A stretch of DNA of 64,000 nucleotides from the NCBI RefSeq assembly GCF_042646165.1, contig NZ_JBHRTC010000011.1; one strand, written 5' to 3'. The notes beneath the pieces are model-generated. The model ran no database searches. It saw only the letters and a program-made list of their open reading frames with translations, and had not been told where the DNA came from. Positions 27,125 through 35,048 of the stretch are shown here, in pieces (positions within the stretch are counted from its first letter, which is position 1; the number at the start of each line of letters is the position of its first letter). The stretch is from Microbaculum marinum (lineage in GTDB: Bacteria > Pseudomonadota > Alphaproteobacteria > Rhizobiales > Tepidamorphaceae). A program made the translations under genes and the position numbers.

Positions 27125-28435
27125 ATGACCGACATGAAGCCCGAAACCTTGGCGATTCACGCCGGGTACCGGTCCGACCCCGCCACCAATGCGGTGGCCG
27201 TGCCGATCTACCAGACCACCTCCTACCAGTTCAATTCCACCGAGCACGCCTGCAAGCTGTTCGCGCTGGAGGAACTCGGCAACATCTACACGCGCGTCAT
27301 GAATCCGACGACCGACGTGTTCGAACAGCGCATGGCCGCGCTCGAGGGCGGCGTCGCCGCTCTCGCCACCGCCTCCGGCCAGTCGGCCTCGGCAATGGCG
27401 ATTCAGAACATCGCCCAGGCCGGCGACAACGTGGTCTCCTCCACCGACCTCTACGGCGGCACCTGGAACCTGTTCGCCAACACGCTGAAGACGATGGGGA
27501 TCGAGGTGCGCTTCGTCGATCCGGCCGACCCGGAGGCGTTCCGGCGGGCGACCGACGACAGGACCCGCGCCTACTATGCCGAGACCCTGCCGAACCCGAA
27601 GCTGATCGCCTTCCCGATCAGGGAAGTCGCCGCGATCGGCAACGAGCTCGGCGTGCCGCTGATCATGGACAACACGGCGGCGCCGGTATTCTGCCGGCCG
27701 TTCGACCACGGCGCCCACATCGTCGTCTACTCGACCACCAAGTACATCGGCGGCCACGGCACCTCGATCGGCGGCATGATCATCGATTCCGGCCGGTTCG
27801 ACTGGGAATGGCACGCCGAGCGCTTCCCGATGCTGAACCAGCCCGACCCGAGCTACCACGGCGCCGTCTGGACCGAGGCCGTCAAGCCGCTCGGCCCGAT
27901 CGCCTACATCCTCAAGGCCCGCGTCACGCTGCTGCGCGATCTCGGCGCTGCGATGAGCCCGATGAACGCCTTCCAGTTCATCCAGGGCCTGGAGACGCTG
28001 CCGCTGAGGATGCGCGAGCACGGCCGCAACGCCGTCGAGGTCGCCGACTTCCTGGCCAACCATCCCGCCGTCACCAGGGTGATCTTCCCCGGCCGCATGT
28101 CGGGCGAGGCGCGCCGGCGCGCCGATGCCGTGTTCGACGGCAGCTACGGCGGGCTGGTCGGCTTCGAACTCGCCGGCGGCCGCGAGGCCGGGCTCCGCTT
28201 CATCGACGCGCTGAAGCTCGTCTACCACGTCGCCAATATCGGCGACACGCGGACGCTGGCCATCCATCCGGCCACGTCCACCCACCAGCAACTGTCGCCC
28301 GAGGAGCAGATGGCGGCGGGGGTGACGCCCGGATACGTGCGCCTGTCGGTCGGCATCGAGCACATCGACGACATCCTGGCCGATCTCGAGCAGGCCCTCG
28401 GCGCCGCCGCGTCCGTGACGACGCGGGCCGCCTGA
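27125..28435 (+). CDS. metY: O-acetylhomoserine sulfhydrylase (aminocarboxypropyltransferase)
   Basis: 436 residues of the Cys/Met-metabolism PLP family in its long MetY form. It has the N-terminal ETLAIHAGY and YQTTSYQF, PLP lysine Lys206 in YSTTKYIGGHGTSIGG, and a C-terminal VSVGIEHIDD-type block (LSVGIEHIDDILADLEQAL). It converts O-acetylhomoserine and sulfide (or methanethiol) to homocysteine (or methionine). It is followed after 62 nt by a metA gene with an acetyl-CoA-type residue. A strong hairpin lies between the two. Confidence 0.93.
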   Translation: MTDMKPETLAIHAGYRSDPATNAVAVPIYQTTSYQFNSTEHACKLFALEELGNIYTRVMNPTTDVFEQRMAALEGGVAALATASGQSASAMAIQNIAQAGDNVVSSTDLYGGTWNLFANTLKTMGIEVRFVDPADPEAFRRATDDRTRAYYAETLPNPKLIAFPIREVAAIGNELGVPLIMDNTAAPVFCRPFDHGAHIVVYSTTKYIGGHGTSIGGMIIDSGRFDWEWHAERFPMLNQPDPSYHGAVWTEAVKPLGPIAYILKARVTLLRDLGAAMSPMNAFQFIQGLETLPLRMREHGRNAVEVADFLANHPAVTRVIFPGRMSGEARRRADAVFDGSYGGLVGFELAGGREAGLRFIDALKLVYHVANIGDTRTLAIHPATSTHQQLSPEEQMAAGVTPGYVRLSVGIEHIDDILADLEQALGAAASVTTRAA

Positions 28436-28443
28436 CAAGAGCC

Positions 28444-28466
28444 GGCGGCCGGTCAGTCCGGCCGCC
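28444..28466 (+). terminator. Hairpin between metY and metA
   Basis: GGCGGCCGG pairs perfectly with CCGGCCGCC around a 5-nt loop, 8 nt after the metY stop. There is no T-run. It may attenuate read-through into metA or stabilise the metY message. Confidence 0.4.
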
Positions 28467-28497
28467 GTTCCCCGGCGCACCGATCGGAAGCCTTGCG

Positions 28498-29469
28498 ATG
28501 ACCATCATCCTGCCCCCGGGTCTGCCGGCCGCCCGCAAGCTGCGTGCGGAGGGCGTTGCCGTTCGGCACTCCCAGTCGGCACCCCTCGGCGCCGAACCGC
28601 TTCGGGTGCTGCTGATCAACCTGATGCCGGACAAGCCGGTCACCGAAACGCAGTTCGCCCGTCTGCTCGGCGGCTCGCGGCATCCGGTCGAGCTGACGCT
28701 TTCGGTGCCGGACCGGCATGAATGGCGCCACACCGACGCGGGTCACATCGGGCGCTTCTACGTGCCGTTGCGGGACGCGCTCGACGGCGGCCCCGACGCG
28801 CTGGTCGTCACCGGAGCCCCCGTCGAGACGCTCGCCTTCGAGGCGGTCGACTACTGGCCCGACATCCGCGACATCCTGGACTGGGCGGACCGCTCCGTCC
28901 TGCCGTCGATGTTCGTCTGCTGGGCGGCCCAGGCAGCCCTCTACCACCGCTACGGCGTGCCGAAGCGTGACCTGCCGTGCAAGCGGTTCGGAGTCTACCG
29001 GCATGCCCTGTATGGCGGCACCGGCCTGACGGCGGGCCTCGGTTATGAGATGCTGATGCCGGTGTCGCGGCACACCGAGACGCGGTGCGCGGATCTGCCG
29101 TCCGACGCCGGCCTGCGTGTGTCGGCTGCGTCAGCAGAGGCGGGGATCGGGCTGGTCGAGGACTCCGGCCGGCATGCCGCCTACCTGTTCAATCATCCCG
29201 AATACGACCCGATCACGCTTGCCGCCGAATATGTCCGCGACCTCGCCGCCGGCAGATCGCAGGCGCCGCCGGAGAACTGCAGCCTCGAGCCGGACCCCGG
29301 CGGGACCTGCGCGTGGCGCACCTCGGCAAGGCGCCTCTACGCCAACTGGCTGGACCAGGCGGCGCGCCATAGAGATGTCAGGAGGAAGACACGGCGAACA
29401 GTCGGACCGCGACCGGCCGCGGCTGCGATCGGTCTCTTGCGCCACGTTTCCGGCACCGGCTGCACGTGA
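28498..29469 (+). CDS. metA: Homoserine O-acyltransferase of the MetA fold, predicted acetyltransferase
   Basis: 323 residues of the MetA (HTS) family. It has INLMPDKPVTETQFARLL, VVTGAPVETLAFEAVDYW, the catalytic Cys141 in FVCWAAQAALYHRYGVPK, and His233/Glu235 in FNHPEYD. Glu110 in GAPVE occupies the position (111 in E. coli) where Glu favours acetyl-CoA and Gly succinyl-CoA, so I predict homoserine O-acetyltransferase activity. That fits the O-acetylhomoserine-using MetY next door. The C-terminal ~25 residues are Arg-rich and unusual. The ATG has GGAAG upstream. Confidence 0.9.
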   Translation: MTIILPPGLPAARKLRAEGVAVRHSQSAPLGAEPLRVLLINLMPDKPVTETQFARLLGGSRHPVELTLSVPDRHEWRHTDAGHIGRFYVPLRDALDGGPDALVVTGAPVETLAFEAVDYWPDIRDILDWADRSVLPSMFVCWAAQAALYHRYGVPKRDLPCKRFGVYRHALYGGTGLTAGLGYEMLMPVSRHTETRCADLPSDAGLRVSAASAEAGIGLVEDSGRHAAYLFNHPEYDPITLAAEYVRDLAAGRSQAPPENCSLEPDPGGTCAWRTSARRLYANWLDQAARHRDVRRKTRRTVGPRPAAAAIGLLRHVSGTGCT

Positions 29470-29487
29470 GCTGCGCGCCGGCCGGCC

Positions 29488-29643
29488 TCAGTCGTCGAAG
29501 CGGCGCGTGCCCGGCCGTGCGGAGGACTGCGTGCGGGGATCGTCATTGCGCACGACGAGGCGAAGGGGTTGAAGCTCGGGCTTCGGCGCCACCGGCTCGC
29601 GCTCGGGCAGCTTGAGGCCGAATATCCAGGTCAGTACGCCCAT
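29488..29643 (-). CDS. Small protein of unknown function
   Basis: 51 residues, MGVLTWIFGLKLPEREP at the start, then polar and Arg-rich. The ATG at 29643 follows GAGAGGATC. The short amphipathic N-terminus resembles that of the 65-residue protein at 33323-33520 (MGIFDWLFG). The two may belong to one group of small stress-associated proteins, but I recognise no family. It lies downstream of the Crp/Fnr gene on the same strand. Confidence 0.45.
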   Translation of the reverse strand: MGVLTWIFGLKLPEREPVAPKPELQPLRLVVRNDDPRTQSSARPGTRRFDD

Positions 29644-29753
29644 CTGGAGATCCTCTCGACGACATGTCAGGTGCAGCGACAACGCCGAAGCGCGGGGAAC
29701 GTTCCGCGACTGGCTTGTAGGCCCGCGCCCGTGGCCTCGGCTACTGGGCCGGC

Positions 29754-30473
29754 CTACCGGAAGGTCCCCGGCAGCAGCGCCTCGAACCGGTTGCGCACCA
29801 TCCGGTAGCACTCGCAGGAGGCTTCCTCGAGCCCCTCCCGGTCGATTACGGCGATCGTCCCGCGGCGCTGTCGTATGAACCCCGCGTTCTGAAGCGAGCG
29901 GTTGGCGAGCACGACGCTCGATCGGTGCACCGAGAGCATTTCGGCGAGGAATTCCTGGGTGAGCGGCAGTTCGTCCTGGTCGCTGCGGTCCCGCATCATC
30001 AGGATCCAGCGCGCGCATCGCGCCTCCACCGGATGTATGGCGTTGCAGGCCACCGACTGCATCGTCTGGGTCAGGAAGGCTTCCAGGTAGCAGACGACGT
30101 ATTGCCGCAGGCCGGCGTTCTCGTCGAACGCCCGCTCGAGCCGCTTGGCGGGGCAGCGCAGGGCGGTGCCGGGAACCTGCACCAGCCAGCGGCTGTATGC
30201 CTCGTGGCTGCCGACGGCGGCGACGCAGCCGACGAGACCCTCGCGTCCCACGCTTGCCAGTTCCGGGGCATGGCCGTTGAGCATCGGCGAAACGAGCGAA
30301 ATGACGCCGCTTTCCGGGAAGTACACGTAGTCGATCTTCTCCCCCGGCTCGCGCAGGCTCTGGTGCAGGTTGAGGCGGGTCGCTTCGAGCCCGGGCCCGA
30401 TCAGGGCCAGGGCGTTGGCCGACATGTTGCGCAGCAGGCGGTTGGCGTACTGGTTGCTGGATGATGATGCCAT
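29754..30473 (-). CDS. Crp/Fnr family transcriptional regulator
   Basis: 239 residues. An N-terminal cyclic-nucleotide-binding-like beta roll (EKIDYVYFPESGVISLVSPM, ASVGREGLVG) is followed by a helix-turn-helix (LPLTQEFLAEMLSVHRSSVVLANRSLQNAG). No FNR-type cysteine cluster is present. Proteins of this branch often regulate stress or stationary-phase genes. The start is placed at 30473 because an EcfG-type promoter lies 9 nt upstream. The longer frame beginning at 30524 would start upstream of that promoter. Confidence 0.9.
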   Translation of the reverse strand: MASSSSNQYANRLLRNMSANALALIGPGLEATRLNLHQSLREPGEKIDYVYFPESGVISLVSPMLNGHAPELASVGREGLVGCVAAVGSHEAYSRWLVQVPGTALRCPAKRLERAFDENAGLRQYVVCYLEAFLTQTMQSVACNAIHPVEARCARWILMMRDRSDQDELPLTQEFLAEMLSVHRSSVVLANRSLQNAGFIRQRRGTIAVIDREGLEEASCECYRMVRNRFEALLPGTFR

Positions 30474-30482
30474 GAACTGGCC

Positions 30483-30507
30483 AACGGCCGGCCGCCTTGG
30501 AAGTTCC
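30483..30507 (-). promoter_or_regulatory. EcfG-type promoter of the Crp/Fnr gene
   Basis: On the minus strand GGAAC (30507-30503), 16 nt, CGTT (30486-30483), an exact consensus. Only 9 nt separate it from the ATG at 30473, implying a very short leader or a leaderless mRNA. Confidence 0.62.
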
Positions 30508-30595
30508 CCATTCCTATGTTGCATACCCGACAGACCGGGTGATGCTGATCGCTTAACAATCCTGGGCTTGGGGGTGGCATCCGGAGATCGGCGGA

Positions 30596-31984
30596 ATGAG
30601 TCAGACGACCTGGGTCGGATGGGACCGTCTGGACGTGCGCCAACGCCTGGCGGCGCTGAGGAAGGCGTTGCCCTGGCTCGGCGCGGGTCTGTCGGTGGCG
30701 GTGTTCGTCGCCGACCTGTCGCTGCCGCGGTCGATCGCCACCGGCGCGATCTACGTGCTGTGCGTTCTCGCCACGGCCGGGCACCCGTCGCGCAACATGA
30801 CGCTGGGCGTGGCGTGTCTGACCAGCCTCCAGACGGTGATCGCCGCGACCTGGACCGCGGTCGCCGCGGCGGCGGCCTGGGCCGACGCCGTGAATGGCGC
30901 CATTACCCTTGCCGCGATCTGGGCGTCGGCCGGCCTGCTGCTGGCCCATCTCCGGACCACCGTGCGGGTGGCCGAGGTCGAGGAGCGGGCCCTGGCCGAC
31001 GCGACCTGGCTCGCCCGGACGCTCGCCAGCATCGGCGACGGCGTCATCGCGGTGAACCGCTCGGGCAGCGTCAGGTTCATGAATCCGGTTGCCGAGACGC
31101 TCACCGGCTGGACCGCCGGGGAGGCCGTCGGCCAACCTCTCGATGCCGTCTTCGACATCAGGAGCGAACAGACGGGGGAGCCCCTGCCGAATCCCGCCAC
31201 GCGCGCGCTCGAGGAGGCGCCCGCTGCGGGACCTGCCGGGGCGAAGCTTCTGCAGTCGCGAACGGGCGAGCTATGGCCGATCGACGAAAGCGCCTCGCCG
31301 ATCCTGGACGACCTGGGCGGCTCGCGAGGCTGTGTCGTGGTGTTTCGCGAGATCAGCGAGCGCCGCAGGCGCGAGGGCGAGATGGAAATCCGCCTGCGCG
31401 AATCCGGCCACCGCATCCGCAACGTCTTCGCCAACATGCGGGCCCTGCTGACGCTGTGCGAGCGCACGTCGGCGACTCCCGCCGACCTGGTGAAGTGCAT
31501 GGAGCTGAGGATCGCCAGCCTCGTACGGTCCACCGACCGGCTGCAGCACGCCCCGGACGGAGCGACCTCCTCGCACGACATCATCGTCGGCGAGCTGTCC
31601 CCTTACCTGGAATCGCGGTCCGGGCGACTGCGCATCTCCGGCGACGACGTCCTGATGGCGCCCGGCAACTCGCTGCCCTTCGCGATGATCATCCACGAAC
31701 TGGCCAACAACGCCGCCAAGTACGGCAGCCTGTCGACGGAAAGGGGCCGGATCGAGGTGCGCTTGCAGCGGCGCGTGGCAGGAGTGATCGCTCTTGACTG
31801 GCGCGAGTTCGACGGCCCGCCGGTGGTGCCGCCGCAGCGCAAGGGGCTCGGCTCGCAACTGATCTCCGGCCTCGTCCGGATGCAGTTTTCCGGCGACTGG
31901 AATCCCGACTACGCCCAGGAGGGTTTCCGCTGCACCGTCACGCTCCGTTTGCCCGACGAATCCGTCGAGGCCGAGCCGCTCTAG
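30596..31984 (+). CDS. Membrane PAS sensor kinase of the HWE family
   Basis: 462 residues. About four hydrophobic helices lie within residues 27-125, then a PAS domain (~140-265), a phosphoacceptor helix with ESGHRIRNVFANMRALL and an HWE-type ATPase (IIHELANNAAKYGSLS, WREFDGPPV, GLGSQLI). HWE kinases of alphaproteobacteria commonly act on the PhyR-NepR-EcfG stress switch. That fits its position divergent from a Crp gene with an EcfG-type promoter. The cognate regulator is not in this window. Confidence 0.9.
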   Translation: MSQTTWVGWDRLDVRQRLAALRKALPWLGAGLSVAVFVADLSLPRSIATGAIYVLCVLATAGHPSRNMTLGVACLTSLQTVIAATWTAVAAAAAWADAVNGAITLAAIWASAGLLLAHLRTTVRVAEVEERALADATWLARTLASIGDGVIAVNRSGSVRFMNPVAETLTGWTAGEAVGQPLDAVFDIRSEQTGEPLPNPATRALEEAPAAGPAGAKLLQSRTGELWPIDESASPILDDLGGSRGCVVVFREISERRRREGEMEIRLRESGHRIRNVFANMRALLTLCERTSATPADLVKCMELRIASLVRSTDRLQHAPDGATSSHDIIVGELSPYLESRSGRLRISGDDVLMAPGNSLPFAMIIHELANNAAKYGSLSTERGRIEVRLQRRVAGVIALDWREFDGPPVVPPQRKGLGSQLISGLVRMQFSGDWNPDYAQEGFRCTVTLRLPDESVEAEPL

Positions 31985-32018
31985 GATCCCCGCTGCGGCC
32001 TGCGTCCCGCAACACGAC

Positions 32019-32056
32019 GGAAACAAATTCGCCCTCTCCGGACGCCGTGCGGAAAC
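32019..32056 (+). promoter_or_regulatory. Tripartite GAAAC-type element, copy 2 (upstream of first DUF1127)
   Basis: GGAAAC (32019-32024), 14 nt, CGGAC (32039-32043), 8 nt, GAAAC (32052-32056), then 10 nt and TAGAAG (32067-32072), a possible -10 region. Identical spacing occurs at copies 1 and 3, and the TAGAAG also recurs at copy 3. Confidence 0.55.
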
Positions 32057-32143
32057 GCGGTCGGTCTAGAAGGCTGCCTGACTAAGGTGCGCCGGCGGCG
32101 CCGGATGCGCTGCCGCCCACCGGCGGGACACCAGGAGATTGCC

Positions 32144-32380
32144 ATGACCACCGTTCCCCATTTCGCTCCCGCTGGGGCGCGCATCCGGCAGCGCCGGATG
32201 TCGCTTGTCGACCGACTGGCTCGCGGCTGGGACGTCGTTTGCCGCTGGCGGCGGATGCGCCGGGCGATTGCGGAATTGAGCGAACTCGACGACCGCCTGC
32301 TCGACGACGTCGGGCTGTCGCGCTCGACCCTCTATGCACGGGCCCGCGAGCGGCACGGCTTTTCTCCGTCCCGCTGGTAG
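32144..32380 (+). CDS. DUF1127 small protein (first copy)
   Basis: 78 residues with a C-terminal DUF1127 (YjiS-like) motif: WRRMRRAIAELSELDDRLLDDVGLSRSTLYARA. The N-terminus is basic. AGGAG precedes the ATG. Family members include small RNA-binding or regulatory proteins active in stress and phosphate and carbon turnover in alphaproteobacteria. It shares an upstream element with the second DUF1127 gene at 34764. Confidence 0.85.
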   Translation: MTTVPHFAPAGARIRQRRMSLVDRLARGWDVVCRWRRMRRAIAELSELDDRLLDDVGLSRSTLYARARERHGFSPSRW

Positions 32381-32383
32381 GGA

Positions 32384-33313
32384 CTACGCGGCGAGGGAGC
32401 GTTGCTCGCGCCGTTGGCGCGTCCACGCCGTCCAGTACGCCTGCCACCGTCGGGCGAGCTTGTCCGGCGGCTCCGCGAGCAGCTTGGCGCCGAGCGGCCC
32501 GGCCTCTGCCGCCAGCGTCTCTTGCCGGCGCTGCGCCAGGCCGATCATCGCCTCCACGTCGGCCGGATTGCCGTAGGCTTCGGGATCGTGGCTGAGGACG
32601 TCCTGAAGCACGGCCAGGTCGTGATGGTCGCCTAGAATGTCGCTGAGCGTCTCCGCCGCCTGGCGGTGCGCCTCGAGCGGCCCGTCCCACATCGGCGTCA
32701 GCAGGCGGGTGTGGTAGCGGTGGTATTTCACCCGCTTCCGCCATTCGTGGAACTCGGCCGGATCGCCGGATCTCACGGCCGACCGCATCGCCTTGCGGGC
32801 CCGCCTGTAGGTCTTGGCGAGACCTGCCCCGATCGTGTCGCCGAAGTCGCCGTCCTTGATGCGCCAGTCGCCCGCGCGGCTGCGCGCCGCGACCAGCATG
32901 TCGCGCGCCGCCTCGATCTTCTCGGAGATGTCGCGCTTGCGGACCGTGTCGCGCTGGCGCCAGGTCATCCTGCGGCGGATCGATGCGAACGCCCTTCGCT
33001 CGACCTGATCGTCGAACCTGTCCATCAGCGCATCATAGGTTTCGATGAGCGCCTCCGAATCGCGGACCGGCGACAGCGTGCGGGCGGCATCGCGAAACGC
33101 CGCGTTCTCGTCCGCATAGGCCGGGAAAGCCGGGCGCACGAGGCGGATCAGGCCGCGCAGCTTCTTGCAGCGCTTGCGGAACTGGTGAACCGTTTCGTGC
33201 TGGTCCGCCTCCGCATCGTCGATCTCGGCGATTGCCTTGTCGATCTGGTCGAGTGCGATCCGGCGCACGCCCGCTTCGACAGACGCGTCGGACAACTTGA
33301 ACCGGTAGGCCAT
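32384..33313 (-). CDS. CHAD domain protein
   Basis: 309 residues of the CHAD (conserved histidine alpha-helical) fold. It has HQFRKRCKKLRGLIRL near the N-terminus and FHEWRKRVKYHRYHTRLL in the second repeat, with the conserved His/Arg/Lys surfaces that bind polyphosphate in this family. No CYTH triphosphatase domain is attached. It lies 9 nt behind a 65-residue protein gene and is surely co-transcribed. Its end is 3 nt from the convergent DUF1127 gene. Confidence 0.9.
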   Translation of the reverse strand: MAYRFKLSDASVEAGVRRIALDQIDKAIAEIDDAEADQHETVHQFRKRCKKLRGLIRLVRPAFPAYADENAAFRDAARTLSPVRDSEALIETYDALMDRFDDQVERRAFASIRRRMTWRQRDTVRKRDISEKIEAARDMLVAARSRAGDWRIKDGDFGDTIGAGLAKTYRRARKAMRSAVRSGDPAEFHEWRKRVKYHRYHTRLLTPMWDGPLEAHRQAAETLSDILGDHHDLAVLQDVLSHDPEAYGNPADVEAMIGLAQRRQETLAAEAGPLGAKLLAEPPDKLARRWQAYWTAWTRQRREQRSLAA

Positions 33314-33322
33314 GCGGACCGG

Positions 33323-33520
33323 CTACCAGCGCGCCTGGTCGCGCAGCACGGCGTCGTCCAGCGCCTTTTTCGATTCGCTGTCCCGGTCGTCGGCGGCAAC
33401 CTCCGCCCCGACGCCCGCCATCGGTTTGCCGGGCGAGAGTTCGGGATCGCTGATCTTCCTGTCGTCTTCCGGAATGTCGTCGGCGCGTCTGCGGCCGAAC
33501 AGCCAGTCGAAGATGCCCAT
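33323..33520 (-). CDS. Small protein upstream of the CHAD gene
   Basis: 65 residues. A short hydrophobic N-terminus (MGIFDWLFGRRR) is followed by an acidic, polar tail. The ATG at 33520 has TGGAG upstream. A GGAAC-N16-CATT element lies about 40 nt further up (33560-33584, minus strand), close to the EcfG consensus. No family recognised. Co-transcribed with the CHAD protein gene. Confidence 0.55.
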   Translation of the reverse strand: MGIFDWLFGRRRADDIPEDDRKISDPELSPGKPMAGVGAEVAADDRDSESKKALDDAVLRDQARW

Positions 33521-33756
33521 TGTCGTCTCCAGTCGCACATGCATGATTGCTTCAGGAAGAATGCCGCTGCGCGACTTCGGTTCCGGTTGCCCGGTATGGC
33601 ACCATCAGCGTATGCCGGGAAAATCTTCGCAAGGTGTGAAGCGCACGTCTGGAATCCGGACGGTCCATCCCCAAATGGTGGCATGCCTGCCGCCAGCCGG
33701 CCCGACCGCGTTGCCCGTTCCTGTTCCCTCCCGACGACAGCCGCCGGACAGTCCGA

Positions 33757-34566
33757 ATGCCCGCCCTCCAGAGCTTCCTTGAATCCCGCCGCTTCGAGGT
33801 CTTCATCACCGTCCTGATCGTGCTCAACGCGGTGACGATCGGGCTCGAGACGATGCCCGCGGCCATGGCCCGGGCCGGCGATCTCCTCGTCTTCCTCGAT
33901 CGTGCCGTCCTTGCGGTGTTCGTCGTCGAGCTTCTGGCCCGCTTCGTAGCCTACCGGACGGCATTCTTCCGGGATCCCTGGCGCATCTTCGACCTGGTGA
34001 TCATCGGACTGTCGCTGGTGCCCGCCACCGGCAACCTGTCGGTGTTCCGTGCCTTCCGGATCCTGCGCGTGCTGCGCCTGATCGTGGTGGTGCCCTCGCT
34101 GCGCCGCGTCGTCGGCGGGCTGATCAACGCGCTGCCCGGCATGGGGTCGATCATGGTGCTGCTGGCCCTGATCTTCTACGTCTTCTCGGTGATCGCCACC
34201 AAGCTCTACGGCGGCTCGTTCCCAGACTGGTTCGGCACGATCCCGCTGTCGGCCTATTCGCTGTTCCAGATCATGACGCTGGAAAGCTGGTCGATGGGCA
34301 TCGTCCGCCCGGTCATGGAAATCTATCCGATGGCCTGGCTGTTCTTCGTGCCGTTCATCATCTGCACGACCTTCACCGTGCTCAACCTGTTCATCGGCAT
34401 CATCGTCTCGGCCATGCAGGCCGAGCACGACGCCGCCGCCACCGCCGAACGCGCCTCCCTGCAGGACGAGCAGGCCCAGATCCTCACCGAGATCCGCGCC
34501 CTCCGCGCGGAGGTCGCCGCGCTGTCGGGGAATTCCGTAAAAGGTGCCGGTCCGGACGACGCCTGA
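33757..34566 (+). CDS. Bacterial voltage-gated sodium channel (BacNav family)
   Basis: 269 residues with one six-helix ion-channel domain. S1 is VFITVLIVLNAVTIGLET, S2 carries VVELLARF, S3 has DPWRIFDLVIIG, and the S4 voltage sensor FRAFRILRVLRLIVVVPSLRR has arginines every third residue. The pore helix and filter are TLESWSM (residues 174-180), the same as in the NavAb channel, with the acidic Glu176 that selects Na+. A C-terminal coiled coil (AEHDAAATAERASLQDEQ) would tetramerise it. It stands alone. Confidence 0.92.
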   Translation: MPALQSFLESRRFEVFITVLIVLNAVTIGLETMPAAMARAGDLLVFLDRAVLAVFVVELLARFVAYRTAFFRDPWRIFDLVIIGLSLVPATGNLSVFRAFRILRVLRLIVVVPSLRRVVGGLINALPGMGSIMVLLALIFYVFSVIATKLYGGSFPDWFGTIPLSAYSLFQIMTLESWSMGIVRPVMEIYPMAWLFFVPFIICTTFTVLNLFIGIIVSAMQAEHDAAATAERASLQDEQAQILTEIRALRAEVAALSGNSVKGAGPDDA

Positions 34567-34635
34567 GAACCGCCCTCGCGATCTCCCTGCGCGCACGTTC
34601 CTGCGCACACAAAGCTGAAACACTCCCCGAACAAC

Positions 34636-34673
34636 CGAAACCCTTTCTTCCGTTTCGGACGTCGTGCCGAAAC
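34636..34673 (+). promoter_or_regulatory. Tripartite GAAAC-type element, copy 3 (upstream of second DUF1127)
   Basis: CGAAAC (34636-34641), 14 nt, CGGAC (34656-34660), 8 nt, GAAAC (34669-34673), then 10 nt and TAGAAG (34684-34689). Box order, spacing and the TAGAAG distance are the same as at copy 2. Confidence 0.55.
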
Positions 34674-34763
34674 CGGCGTCTCCTAGAAGTCCCGGCGTGC
34701 GATCGGACCCTCGGGCATATCCGCCTGGCGTCCTCTTGCACCGGATCTGAAAAGGAGATGATC

Positions 34764-35048
34764 ATGACGTCCGCCGAATATTTCGGAGCTGCCAGGCCGG
34801 GGCTGCACCGGCCGCTCGGCGACGCGCTCGCGGCCGGCGGGGTCGCCGGAATCGTCGCTCTGGTCGCCGACGCCGGCGCCGGCGTCTGCCGCCGGCTGTC
34901 GCGCTGGCGCAAGCTGCGCCGCGCCGTCGGCGAACTGGGCCGCCTCGACGACCGGATGCTGAAGGACATCGGCCTCAGCCGCTCGAGCCTCTACGCCTCG
35001 GCCCGCGACGGCCTCGGGATCGGCGGCGTGGGCCATGAATTTCGCTGA
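34764..35048 (+). CDS. DUF1127 small protein (second copy)
   Basis: 94 residues ending in a DUF1127 motif (WRKLRRAVGELGRLDDRMLKDIGLSRSSLYA). ATG 34764 is chosen over 34758 because the AAGGAG site directly abuts 34758 but is 6 nt from 34764. Its last 14 nt overlap the following alpha/beta hydrolase gene. Its upstream region shares a three-box element and TAGAAG with the first DUF1127 gene, so the two are likely co-regulated paralogues. Confidence 0.85.
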   Translation: MTSAEYFGAARPGLHRPLGDALAAGGVAGIVALVADAGAGVCRRLSRWRKLRRAVGELGRLDDRMLKDIGLSRSSLYASARDGLGIGGVGHEFR

